A stretch of 64,000 bases of DNA, taken from positions 1-64,000 of the forward strand of contig NZ_JAHZPJ010000015.1 in the NCBI RefSeq assembly GCF_019929345.1. Direction: 5' to 3'. A program made the position numbers and the translations under genes. This DNA comes from Streptococcus oralis (GTDB lineage Bacteria; Bacillota; Bacilli; Lactobacillales; Streptococcaceae). The notes beneath the pieces are model-generated. The model made no database searches. It saw only the letters and a list, made by a program, of their open reading frames with translations, and had not been told where the DNA came from. Position 1 is the first letter of the stretch; every line of letters starts with the position of its first letter. Positions 1 through 8,900 of this stretch are shown here, in pieces.

Positions 1-480
1 CTGAGACAAAATCTGAAGAACTTTCAGAAATAGATTCTGATTCTAAAATACTTAATTCCTCACTCTCGGAAACAGAAGCCGTAGTGCTGATGGAAACAGA
101 GGCAATAAGTTCTTGTGAAGCTGATTCACTGTAGCTTTCGCTTTCTGAGACAAAATCTGAAGAACTTTCAGAAATAGATTCTGATTCTAAAATACTTAAT
201 TCCTCACTCTCGGAAACAGAATCCATAGTGCTGATGGAAACGGAGTCAATAACTTGCTGTGATTCTGATTCACTATGACTCTCACTTTCAAATACAAAAT
301 CAGAAGAACTTTCAGAAATGGATTCTGATTCTAAAATACTTGTTTCCTCACTCTCTGAAATAAAGTCTGAGGTACTGATTGAAACAGAGGCGATAAGTTC
401 TTGTGAAGCTGAATCACTGTAGCTTTCGCTTTCTGAGACAGGGGCTGAACTGCCATCTGAGATAGAGGCAGAAGCAAAGG
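1..480 (-). repeat. 144-bp tandem coding repeat (48 aa unit)
   Basis: The segment beginning CTGAGACAAAATC at position 1 recurs at 145 and, diverged, at 289 and 433, an exact 144-bp period. It encodes 48-residue serine-rich units in the reverse-strand frame. It stays in frame and has no unique spacers. Confidence 0.85.
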
Positions 481-1096
481 TTTCTTTCGATTCTAAGGTG
501 CTCGTTTCTTCACTTTCTAACGAAGAAGCACTAACTGACAAAGACTGCGAAACACTAAGTGATTCTAACTCTGCTACACTAGCACTTTGGCTAGACAATA
601 AGCTTTCTGAATCAGAGACATATAAACTATGGCTCATAGATTCTTCAACAGAAGAAACTGAGAGAGATTCTGACACTGAAAAAGAATCACTAATCGAGTA
701 AGAAGCAGACATTGAATTACGCAAAGAGTAGCCCTTTTCAGAAATACTTTGACTATAAGATTCACTGTAAGAAACTGCGATGAACTCACTCAGTGAAGCT
801 AGTGCACTAGTCGATAAACTCAAGCTGACATTTTTTATCAATTCAGCCATGTTTAAACTATTTTTTTCTTGGAAAGCTTCTAGAACTTCCATAACTGAAA
901 CAGACTCTAATGGTAATTCAAAACTCTCACTAGCTTTCCTCACCATTTCTTTTTGTTCCCTCATCTTTTTGCTAACAGGTTTCACTTCGACTTCATCCGA
1001 ATGGTAATCATCATAGTCATTCTCTTCCTCATTGACCAATCGCTTGATCTTCGATAACAGGAGCTGAAATCCTGATAACTCTTCTTTTTTACTCAT
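1..1096 (-). CDS. Serine-rich repeat protein, N-terminal part (runs off window)
   Basis: The open frame starts at the ATG at 1096 and runs off the left edge, so about 365 residues are visible. The first ~80 residues are charged (MSKKEELSGFQLLLSKIKRL, then an acidic stretch) and contain no signal peptide or membrane segment. From about residue 85 the protein becomes a serine-rich S-x-S repeat region (SASYSISDSF type), with a 48-residue unit repeated at least three times. This composition is that of glycosylated serine-rich adhesins, and asp1-asp3 for such adhesins lie just upstream. Those adhesins normally begin with a long KxGKxW-type signal, which is missing here, so it may be a cytosolic relative, a displaced 5' end or an unknown accessory-Sec component. 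A perfect promoter precedes it. Function not known. Confidence 0.7.
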   Translation of the reverse strand, partial: MSKKEELSGFQLLLSKIKRLVNEEENDYDDYHSDEVEVKPVSKKMREQKEMVRKASESFELPLESVSVMEVLEAFQEKNSLNMAELIKNVSLSLSTSALASLSEFIAVSYSESYSQSISEKGYSLRNSMSASYSISDSFSVSESLSVSSVEESMSHSLYVSDSESLLSSQSASVAELESLSVSQSLSVSASSLESEETSTLESKETFASASISDGSSAPVSESESYSDSASQELIASVSISTSDFISESEETSILESESISESSSDFVFESESHSESESQQVIDSVSISTMDSVSESEELSILESESISESSSDFVSESESYSESASQELIASVSISTTASVSESEELSILESESISESSSDFVS

Positions 1097-1133
1097 TATA
1101 TTATTTTTCTCCCAAAAACTATTTATCACTACT

Positions 1134-1162
1134 ATTATAAGGTTTGAAGTTCAATCTGTCAA
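1134..1162 (-). promoter_or_regulatory. Consensus sigma-A promoter of the serine-rich gene
   Basis: On the minus strand TTGACA (1162-1157) is followed after exactly 17 bases by TATAAT (1139-1134), a perfect match to both hexamers. It lies about 40 bases upstream of the ATG at 1096. The gene therefore has its own strong promoter and need not depend on readthrough from asp3. Confidence 0.85.
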
Positions 1163-1166
1163 AGCA

Positions 1167-1325
1167 TTACCCAGAAAAGACCACTAATTTTCTTTTGTTA
1201 TTCATATCAATATAGAAATAGGCTTTATCATATACAATGCGCAAGTTTCGGTTTAGGATTTTTTCACATAGAATGTTCCCAAAATTTTTTAAACCAAAAT
1301 GTGAGAAACTTTTATAGCAAGCCAT
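1167..1325 (-). pseudogene. Small open frame or coding remnant between asp3 and the serine-rich gene
   Basis: A 52-codon minus-strand frame with ATG at 1325 and stop at 1167-1169 fills much of the 328-base gap between asp3 and the serine-rich gene. The peptide ends VYDKAYFYIDMNNKRKLVVF plus SG, and the frame stays open about ten codons upstream of the ATG. Composition looks coding, but no good ribosome binding site is present and the promoter of the next gene overlaps its end, so a decayed fragment is more likely than an active gene. I do not recognise the family. Confidence 0.3.
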
Positions 1326-1424
1326 ACTGTGATGCTTTCTAATTATTCCATTTCGCTAAAATCTATCATACATTAGCTAAAATTTGCTATAAATTTTAGG
1401 CAACTGATCCATAGAAAGTTATTT

Positions 1425-2459
1425 TCAGTTTATATTTCTCCTCATCCACTCTTCTGTTGTCTCTAGATTTATATTCTGTAATAAAAGTGACTGATCTAAT
1501 AGATGGACACAATTGGATAGTTCCTGAGTTGCCATTTTCAAATTTGCATATTCTTTAACTCTTGTTGAATCAAATCGATATAGCAATAAATCCCTAAAAA
1601 TCGGATAATGCACTCGTTTTCGATGGCGTTCCAGTAGGTGATGATAGTCTAATTCAGCTAGAAAATTATCCGTTACCAAGGCATAAGAAGTTAAAAATTG
1701 TTTTGAATAAAACAGGGCTGCAATATTTGAAATAGGCCCATAGCCAATAAAAGCCACTTTTTTAAAAGCATACTGTCCTGACAAATCCTCAATTTTTTCG
1801 AGTAGGATTCTGAAAAAATCTTTTTCCATATATAAAAGTGCGTTTTTATAGGAAGAATTCACCATCACTAAATTTGGAAAATGTTTTTGCACTCTTTCTG
1901 GAACAAAACCTGTCCGATTGAGATCAGGCTCTGTAAAGCAAACGTAAATAGTATCTCTCTTATTATCCTTATAAAGTAAATCTGAAATCCAATAACGATC
2001 AACCGTATAGTCTGCTATCCCTTCTTGAACAATATAGATTCCTTCAAACAAGAACCGATGGCAACCACCACTCACTAATTGAATTTTATAGTGATGGGTA
2101 TCATTTGGCACATAAACACTTACTGTCTCCCCTTGTTTCACACTATGAGAAAAAATCTCCCTATCACTCGAATCCATAAAAATAACTTTTAAGTAAGTAG
2201 AACTCTCAGGAAGAGTTTCTATGTAGCTTCCAATAATGTATTTCTCTCCCCGTTTCAAATCAGGAAGTTGGCTTGTATTTCTCAAATCCTGATAATTGGC
2301 TTTCGAGTACCATTCGTGAATAACTGTTCCAGACGGCATAAATTGATTCTCATATAAAACTCGGCCATCTTCTAAAATCCTGACAGATGAACCATATAAA
2401 TACTGAGATACACTTTGCACATCCCAATAAGCAAAATAGACTTCCTCTTTGTATCTCAC
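1425..2459 (-). CDS. asp3: Accessory Sec system protein Asp3
   Basis: 344 residues, soluble, no signal peptide. The first ~145 residues are rich in beta strands and look like the carbohydrate-binding-module-like fold of the Asp3 family. The C-terminal ~190 residues contain VAFIGYGPISNIAALF, which resembles a degenerate nucleophile elbow of an alpha/beta hydrolase with no serine in the active position. In known systems Asp3 forms a cytosolic complex with Asp1 and Asp2 that delivers the glycosylated serine-rich adhesin to SecA2/SecY2. The ATG overlaps the asp2 stop by 4 bases (ATGA), indicating translational coupling. The assignment rests mainly on its position directly after asp1-asp2 plus fold features, and the family's exact length range is not certain to me. 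Confidence 0.75.
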   Translation of the reverse strand: MRYKEEVYFAYWDVQSVSQYLYGSSVRILEDGRVLYENQFMPSGTVIHEWYSKANYQDLRNTSQLPDLKRGEKYIIGSYIETLPESSTYLKVIFMDSSDREIFSHSVKQGETVSVYVPNDTHHYKIQLVSGGCHRFLFEGIYIVQEGIADYTVDRYWISDLLYKDNKRDTIYVCFTEPDLNRTGFVPERVQKHFPNLVMVNSSYKNALLYMEKDFFRILLEKIEDLSGQYAFKKVAFIGYGPISNIAALFYSKQFLTSYALVTDNFLAELDYHHLLERHRKRVHYPIFRDLLLYRFDSTRVKEYANLKMATQELSNCVHLLDQSLLLQNINLETTEEWMRRNIN

Positions 2460-4018
2460 GAATTAAACTTCCTTTCAAAACTATTCATTAGTAGTGCTAT
2501 GTATTGATTAAAAAACCATTCGACAACACCTTGTGTATCATCATTATGTCGTCCAGCAAAACTCTTACTAATGATGCTAACCTTATAGTCACGATTTTTT
2601 AGTTCTTCCTCCAAGGTAGCATAGGCACGACCATCATAATCATCCTGACTCATATATGCTATGATAAATTTTGTTCTTGAAAAATCAGCAGCTCTAAAGG
2701 ATTTCCAAAAATACTCATTTAGTTTTGTTGCTGTTTCATCAGATAGCTTGCCCATCGTACGATAAAGGATGTCTAAAGATGTTGGGAAACCGCCTGGACG
2801 GAGAGAAGACTCATTTTCAGCAATATCTCCTAAATTTACCAAGGGTTTACCGACAATAACGGTGTGAGGCTCTAGTTTAGAAGCATAATAGAGAGCGCCA
2901 AATGTCCCCATTGATAAACCAGACAAAACTAGCTGATCAGCTGTAAATTCTAATTCATCCAAACAATGGTGAATCACTTGAATAAGCTTTTGCTCTAACT
3001 CATCTGACCCAAGATAAAAACCACCACCCTCTAAACGCGGATCTCCAATCAATAAAAAGGGTGCTCCCATACCAGCCATCATATCGAATCCTTCAAAGCC
3101 TTCTGCTGGACGATAACCTGAAAAATATACATTGAGAGGTGGTTTCAAATCACCTGGATGGAAGAAATAAATCAGTTCCTCTCTATTTTTATCAATAATG
3201 CGATTCCCACCAACTAACAAGTCACCATAGCCTAAATGAGAATCTCGATGATGAAGGGGACCTATTTTCACGATGCCTTGTCCCTTAGCTTGAATACTAA
3301 TGCTTAGATAGTAGGAATCCTGCATGTCTAAAACTAGAGGTTTGTCATAGACCGTTTCATCATAAATCCATTCTTGCATTGGAGAAAGCGCGACAGGATA
3401 ACCTTTGATAACATAGCGGACCGAGCAGTCTCCTGAGACCCTAAATTCTGGCCACAAGTCCAAAGGGGTATCTGCATCCAGATAAATATTATACTGATAG
3501 TTTGCTAGTGTTTGATAATCCTCTCCAAATTGCCCAGCCAAGCTGAGATAATTGTTCCCTTCATAGTTAGTCTGACCACTGAAGAGAGGATGAACTGCCA
3601 AATGATTCACTTTGAGCTTGGAGCCACTTTGATGAGGAAAAAAAGCTCGAGAAAAACTATACAAGATCTGCTCAGGATTTTCAAAGTTAAACTTGACTGC
3701 TTTCTTACGAAACAAGAATATTTCCAAATCTTTCGTAGTAATCTGACAACGTTCATGGTAAAACAAACGATAAGGTTGAATCAGGATATCCATGACAGTG
3801 ATGTATTCGAAATGCTCTGCCGTATCCACCAATACAAGGTCATAAATCTTTGCGAGTCTAGCTCTATCTTCTTTACTTCTACTCAGCATCTCAATATCAG
3901 TAGGCAAAAGTGATACGATGTCTTCTGGCTTAACAAATGTCCACCTTATATTACTTGGAATATCATATTGTTCTTGCCAATTTTCATCAGCAATTTGTAG
4001 AACACTAATCTCTCTCAT
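2456..4018 (-). CDS. asp2: Accessory Sec system protein Asp2 (alpha/beta hydrolase fold, adhesin O-acetyltransferase)
   Basis: 520 residues. The second half has an alpha/beta hydrolase nucleophile elbow, SGLSMGTFGALYY, with Ser369 as the candidate nucleophile and SFAGRHNDD near residue 495 as the candidate histidine region. In S. gordonii Asp2 acetylates GlcNAc on the serine-rich adhesin and is needed for its export, and the preserved motif suggests an active enzyme here. The N-terminal half carries beta-rich segments consistent with the carbohydrate-binding part of the family. It overlaps asp1 by 14 bases and asp3 by 4, so the three are translated as one unit. No membrane segments are visible; it should act in the cytosol at the membrane face with Asp1 and Asp3. 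Confidence 0.88.
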   Translation of the reverse strand: MREISVLQIADENWQEQYDIPSNIRWTFVKPEDIVSLLPTDIEMLSRSKEDRARLAKIYDLVLVDTAEHFEYITVMDILIQPYRLFYHERCQITTKDLEIFLFRKKAVKFNFENPEQILYSFSRAFFPHQSGSKLKVNHLAVHPLFSGQTNYEGNNYLSLAGQFGEDYQTLANYQYNIYLDADTPLDLWPEFRVSGDCSVRYVIKGYPVALSPMQEWIYDETVYDKPLVLDMQDSYYLSISIQAKGQGIVKIGPLHHRDSHLGYGDLLVGGNRIIDKNREELIYFFHPGDLKPPLNVYFSGYRPAEGFEGFDMMAGMGAPFLLIGDPRLEGGGFYLGSDELEQKLIQVIHHCLDELEFTADQLVLSGLSMGTFGALYYASKLEPHTVIVGKPLVNLGDIAENESSLRPGGFPTSLDILYRTMGKLSDETATKLNEYFWKSFRAADFSRTKFIIAYMSQDDYDGRAYATLEEELKNRDYKVSIISKSFAGRHNDDTQGVVEWFFNQYIALLMNSFERKFNS

Positions 4019-5597
4019 TTTCCTTTAATTCCTTTATTGTGTTTTTCCACATTTCGATAATTTCTCCCTTTTTGTACTGCTCGATCTTACTAGATGAATG
4101 TGCCTTGCATTTATGTACAGACTCTATACCCGTCAAATAATACAAGACTACATTTTTAAGGTCAGAAATATCTGTTATAATAGATCCATTTTCTCCATGC
4201 TTGACATAAGAAGAATTATATAAATTAATCTGAGGTATCCCCCCACTTATCCCAACAATTTGTGTGAATTTATCTGCTGGGTTTCCCAAATCAAGAATGA
4301 CGCGAACATCTTTCATCATTTTTGCCAGTTCAGCTGCACTGTGGAACATCCTAAACTCCATTCGCTCTCTGAAACTCTTCTCATTATCCAAAGTAGCTTC
4401 TTTATCTATGGAGTTTATTCCTTCATTAATTGATGTCTTTTCTTCTGAAGCTAGCTTGTTTAACAAATATTCTTTGACAAATTGTCTGATAAATACTACT
4501 CTTTCAGACTCCAAACTTTGGGTTCCAATCAGTAACTTCATCCACTCATTCTCTACCATCATATCAAACATGGTCGTAAAGACAGTTTGAAGATATTCTT
4601 CAGATAAAGTATCAACATTGATATAGACCGTTGGCTGCTTTTCCTGCTGCCCATCTTCAATATGTAAATGGATATCATAAGGGGCTAACTCATAATATGG
4701 CGGAAGTTGGGCTTCTCCGACCATCCCATACATTTTTTGAATCTTGTTGAAACTATCAATAATAAAGAATGGAGTATCTTGCAGATCCTCAAGTATTTCT
4801 TCTTTCTCCTCAATCAGATAGCGTTCACCAAAGAAAGAGAAAATAACATTGTGCGCCATCTTAATTTTTTGGAAAAGATGGTTATGCTGAGGATCTGCTG
4901 AAACAATAACCATATCATCACTTTCTAGGAACGAGGCTAAGTATTGCTCTAGCTTTTCCTTGATTAATTCTTCAATGTCACGATAAGTAGCCTTTGCAAA
5001 TACTTCTTGGACTTCAGGATTGATAAGCACCTGACGATTATCTATCGTCAAGAATTCTCTAAATTGCCATTTACCTTGTAAATTGAGGTAATCTTGATAA
5101 TTTGGTTGGTTATTTTCAAAATAAATCACGCTGGAAACTATACCACGATCATCAAAGATTAAACGATGGTTCGTCTGTTCATTCTTAAAATAGATAATGT
5201 CGAAAATATTGCCAGTCTGAGAAAAATTAATCTGAGCATAATGTTTTTGGTCTAAATAAACATCCACAAGAAAGGGGGTATAAAAAAATTCCACTCCCTG
5301 AGGCCATTTCAAGTCGTCCAAACGAAGCTTTCGAGGCAATACATCTGTCAAACCTTGCAGACTATCAAATAGATTCCACATACTAGCTGGCTCAATTCTC
5401 TCTTGATAAAAAAAGGTTCGAATATGGGGTGAATAGTTCAAAATTAGAATTGTGCTATCTTTTTTCTCTGGTTGAAACATCTGCAATAAATTCATAGTAT
5501 CATCAAACATCATCTGGTTTGATGAACAATAAAAAGGCAAAGCTGTAGAATACCATTTCCTGCCTTGACAATACCAAGATGGTACAAAGTAAAACAT
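4005..5597 (-). CDS. asp1: Accessory Sec system protein Asp1 (GT-B-like fold)
   Basis: 530 residues opening MFYFVPSWY, typical of Asp1. Family knowledge says Asp1 has a GT-B glycosyltransferase-like fold without catalysis and binds the adhesin with Asp2 and Asp3. It is first of the three overlapping genes asp1-asp2-asp3. In the usual locus secY2 lies directly upstream; here there is only a 369-base non-coding stretch and then the end of bgaA, so secY2, secA2 and the Gtf glycosyltransferases are either beyond the left edge, elsewhere, or lost. A promoter with extended -10 lies about 250 bases upstream. Confidence 0.88.
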   Translation of the reverse strand: MFYFVPSWYCQGRKWYSTALPFYCSSNQMMFDDTMNLLQMFQPEKKDSTILILNYSPHIRTFFYQERIEPASMWNLFDSLQGLTDVLPRKLRLDDLKWPQGVEFFYTPFLVDVYLDQKHYAQINFSQTGNIFDIIYFKNEQTNHRLIFDDRGIVSSVIYFENNQPNYQDYLNLQGKWQFREFLTIDNRQVLINPEVQEVFAKATYRDIEELIKEKLEQYLASFLESDDMVIVSADPQHNHLFQKIKMAHNVIFSFFGERYLIEEKEEILEDLQDTPFFIIDSFNKIQKMYGMVGEAQLPPYYELAPYDIHLHIEDGQQEKQPTVYINVDTLSEEYLQTVFTTMFDMMVENEWMKLLIGTQSLESERVVFIRQFVKEYLLNKLASEEKTSINEGINSIDKEATLDNEKSFRERMEFRMFHSAAELAKMMKDVRVILDLGNPADKFTQIVGISGGIPQINLYNSSYVKHGENGSIITDISDLKNVVLYYLTGIESVHKCKAHSSSKIEQYKKGEIIEMWKNTIKELKENERD

Positions 5598-5842
5598 TTC
5601 CCTCTATTCTCCTTAACATTCAATTCTTCATTGTAATCAGTTTTAACTCTTAAGGTATACAAGATCCGTATGAAGATAGTCGCAATCAAAAATAAGAGCC
5701 TCTTCCTTCAGAGATACTTTAACGAGCCATAAGACGAAATCAATCCTAAAAATGGATCAGTCAATTTTGTAGTGTTTTTCTGTGGTTCAACACTATATAG
5801 TCCTCCAAAACTTAACCCATTTTTGCTAGAGTTATTCTTTTT

Positions 5843-5871
5843 AGTATAGCATATTTAGCGTCTTTCTTCAA
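5843..5871 (-). promoter_or_regulatory. Probable promoter of asp1-asp2-asp3
   Basis: Minus strand TTGAAG (5871-5866), 17-base spacer, TATACT (5848-5843) preceded by TGC, an extended -10. It lies about 245 bases upstream of asp1, leaving a long untranslated leader. Confidence 0.6.
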
Positions 5872-5910
5872 ACGTCTCTAAACTCTGTTTATGTATTCAT
5901 GTAACAGATA

Positions 5911-5940
5911 GAAAGACCAGAGCGTCACTCTGGCCTTTTC
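5911..5940 (-). terminator. bgaA terminator
   Basis: The minus-strand transcript forms GGCCAGAG / CTCTGGTC around a GTGAC-type loop (a G-U pair is possible only on this strand), followed by TTTCT. It sits 27 bases after the bgaA stop. Confidence 0.65.
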
Positions 5941-5966
5941 CTGTTCAGTTTAGTTTGTAACTAAAC

Positions 5967-8900
5967 TTAGTCTTCTTTTTTGCGAGTAGTAGCTGCAAGT
6001 CCTGCACCTAAGCCCAAAAGAGCCAATCCTGCTGCTAAAGCTGACACCTGAGACTCACTTCCTGTATTTGGAAGGTGACCTTTTTCAGTTTGTGTCGCTT
6101 TTTCTTCTTGAGATTGTTCTCCTGTTTGAGCCAGTTGGTGCGCATCTGGATTGACAGGAACTTGTGAATTTGGTTCTTCTTGTGCTACAGCAGTTCCCAC
6201 TTCTACTATGCGATCTTGCGATGCTAGCTTATCAAAGGTTTCCTTTAGAGTGCGTTTCCCATTGTCCACTTCGATGAGATGAACACGTACACCTTTTTGG
6301 CCTTCTTGGATCACACGAGTTTGCCCTACTGGAAGTTTATCGTTCTTACGTTCTTGAACTTTGAAATCAATTGCCTCTTCTTCAACCAGAAGTTTTGGTT
6401 TTTCATGAACCAAACCTGTAGCTCCATCAAGTGGTTGGGCTGTACCTCGCTTAGTTCCAACGAGAAGAACCCGGTTAACAGGAGCCTGAAGCACTTCACG
6501 GAGTTTCTCTTCACGAGTTCCGTCTGGACTAACAGATGTAAGAATGCGTTCCTTACCAACTTGTCCTTCTTGAGCCACACGGCTTTCACCAACATATAGA
6601 CTTGAATCTTCTTTTTCTACAGTCTGGAAGGCAAGTTCTTTTTCGACAACCTCAAGACTTGGATTCTCTTCTTGAACAGCAGGGGCTGTTTTCTCAGAAA
6701 CTGGTTTTTCCTTGGTTAACTGGATACGGTATTCCTTGACTTGTTTTCCACTTTCTGAAAGGAGACGAACAAGTACTGGAAGGCTATCATCGCCACTATC
6801 TACAACTGTTGAAGCCACTTGATTGCTTTCTTGAACGGTCACTTTTGGACGCTGTCCGCTATAGGTTACTTGATAATCTTGACGGTTTTCAGCGAAATCA
6901 GGAAGTTCTTTTCCATCTACTAGAATCTTTGATGCAGTGCTTTCTTGAGCATACTCGCTCGGTGCAAGGAAGGTCATCTCAATCATCGCAACACCGCTCT
7001 TATCACCCTTACGCTCCATACGCCATCTCATGACTTTGGCTTTCACGGCTTTAAATGTTACGTTGATTTCATCACCAGCTTCAATGTCTTTATCCGCACG
7101 ATAAGGAACAGCTTCCCAGTTATCTGGATTGTTGAATGGATGACCTGATTCATAGGCTTGATAGTTTGAATAGTAGGTAGGCACTTCAAAGTCTGGACCG
7201 ATATAGCGTTCCAAAACAAGTTTAGATGGTGCATCCGTACCACTATCTGCAAAGAAGTGGAGTTTGGCTTGCGCAACAGTCCGTTCGACAATCTTGCCAT
7301 TTTCACGGAAGATAACACCTGCTGATACTTCTGGATTAGAAGATGGTGTTGGAGACCAGTTTGTCCAACGACGATTTTCATTGTGGTCTCCATCATTGAT
7401 ATAGTCTACACGGTCATGTGAACTTGAATCAATATCATTAGTTGCAGAAGCAAAGGCTTGGTTACTGTTTTCATCATAGTTAGGGTTGTTTGAGAGAGCC
7501 TCACCAAGTTTGTCTGTCACTCGTACAGTGAACTCAGCAACGAGGTCACTACCAAGGACACGACCTCGAACGGTAAATTGACCTGCTTTTGTCAGATTTT
7601 CTGCTGGAACTTCTTCCCATTCCACTGCCAAGTCTTTTGTTTCGTAACCGTCTTTACCTGTGAAGTAAACAGGAACCTTAGTTGGCAATTCAAGAGGTTG
7701 CCCTACTTGTATCAAGCGAGCTTGTTTGGCCGCGGCAACTGGTTTACGAGAGAGCAAGTCTTTATTGCTTGTAAAGTGTAGACGGTATTCTCCTAGGATG
7801 TCGCCATTTTCAGCTTTCGCGACGACACGAACTGGCTCACCTTCACGAACACTTGGAACAACGGTAGCGAGACCATTATTGCTAACACTTGCTGTTACTG
7901 TAGGAACTTTTCCATTTACAGACTCAAGGTAGTAGTCTGTCAAATCAGGGTTGAAGTTTGTTAAGTCTTTACCGTCAACTTTGATTCTTGTTTGTCCTTG
8001 TTTAGCCGCTGCGACTTGTTTCGCAAAGATTTGTACTTCTGTAATAGAGGTTCCAAGTTTGTTGTCTGCTCTTACCATACGAATACGGACAGCATAGGTT
8101 TCAACCTTGTCAAAGGTGAAATGATTCATTTCTCCAGCTTTTAATTGAGCTGGTGCTTTGAGATTGGTAACAGGTTTCCAGTTAGCTGGATCGTTAAAGA
8201 CATGATTTTCAGTTTCAACAAAGCTAGGGTTTTTAGGTGCTGTTGGAACGGTATTACCGACATAATATTCAATCACATAAGACTTCGGTACACCAACTCC
8301 GTGGTCTTCGTGGAATCCAACACTTAAGTTATCAACAGAGCGTTTGCTCAAAATACCAGAGTCACCAAAGAGAACTCCTACTGATGCGTCTTTCTTACGA
8401 TTCCAGTTTGTCCAACGGTTAGCTGGTTGGTTATTGTAGGAAATGAGTTTGTCATTAACATTTGAAACTGGGTCGCTTGGATTTGAGTCTGAAGCAAAGG
8501 CAAGTGGTAATTCTGAACCTGTCCATTGGTCAGAAATATTTGCACCTTGCTCAGTTTGAGCAGATACGCGAACATGAAGTTTAGTTGTTAATTGCGTACC
8601 TTCTAGGCGACCATTAACTGTAAAGACACCTTCCTTGGCGTATTGCTCTGGACGAATCGCATCCCAAGTAACCTTAGCTGATGAAACGTGACCATTTGAA
8701 TCGTAGGTACGAACACTTTCTGGTAATTGTGGTGCTTCTGCGATTGGGGTCGTCACACTGACTTCTTCAACTGAAACGATACCTTCTACAGAGACTTTTG
8801 CACGCGCTTCAAGATTCAGACCTTCAACTTTACCTAGAACTTCAAAGGTTTGATAGTGGTCGAGTTTTTCTTTTGGAATGGCTTGCCAAGTGACTTTGTG

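Larger units (their letters stand above)
5598..5966. other. Non-coding gap asp1/bgaA with possible decayed insertion-sequence end
   Basis: This 369-base stretch holds the asp operon promoter (5843-5871), the bgaA terminator (5915-5935) and about 180 bases (5650-5820) without an intact gene. A plus-strand frame there ends in a short basic peptide (KIRMKIVAIKNKS then a stop), vaguely like the C terminus of an ISL3-type transposase. That resemblance is weak and from memory. Where secY2 would normally be, nothing recognisable remains. Confidence 0.3.

Noticed and set aside
1..480. CRISPR-like repeats
   Set aside because: The 144-bp period is far too long, units are contiguous and in frame, and they encode serine-rich protein.
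5650..5820. Definite ISL3-family insertion sequence
   Set aside because: Only a vague C-terminal resemblance from memory; no inverted repeats or transposase motifs could be fixed, so kept as a low-confidence note.
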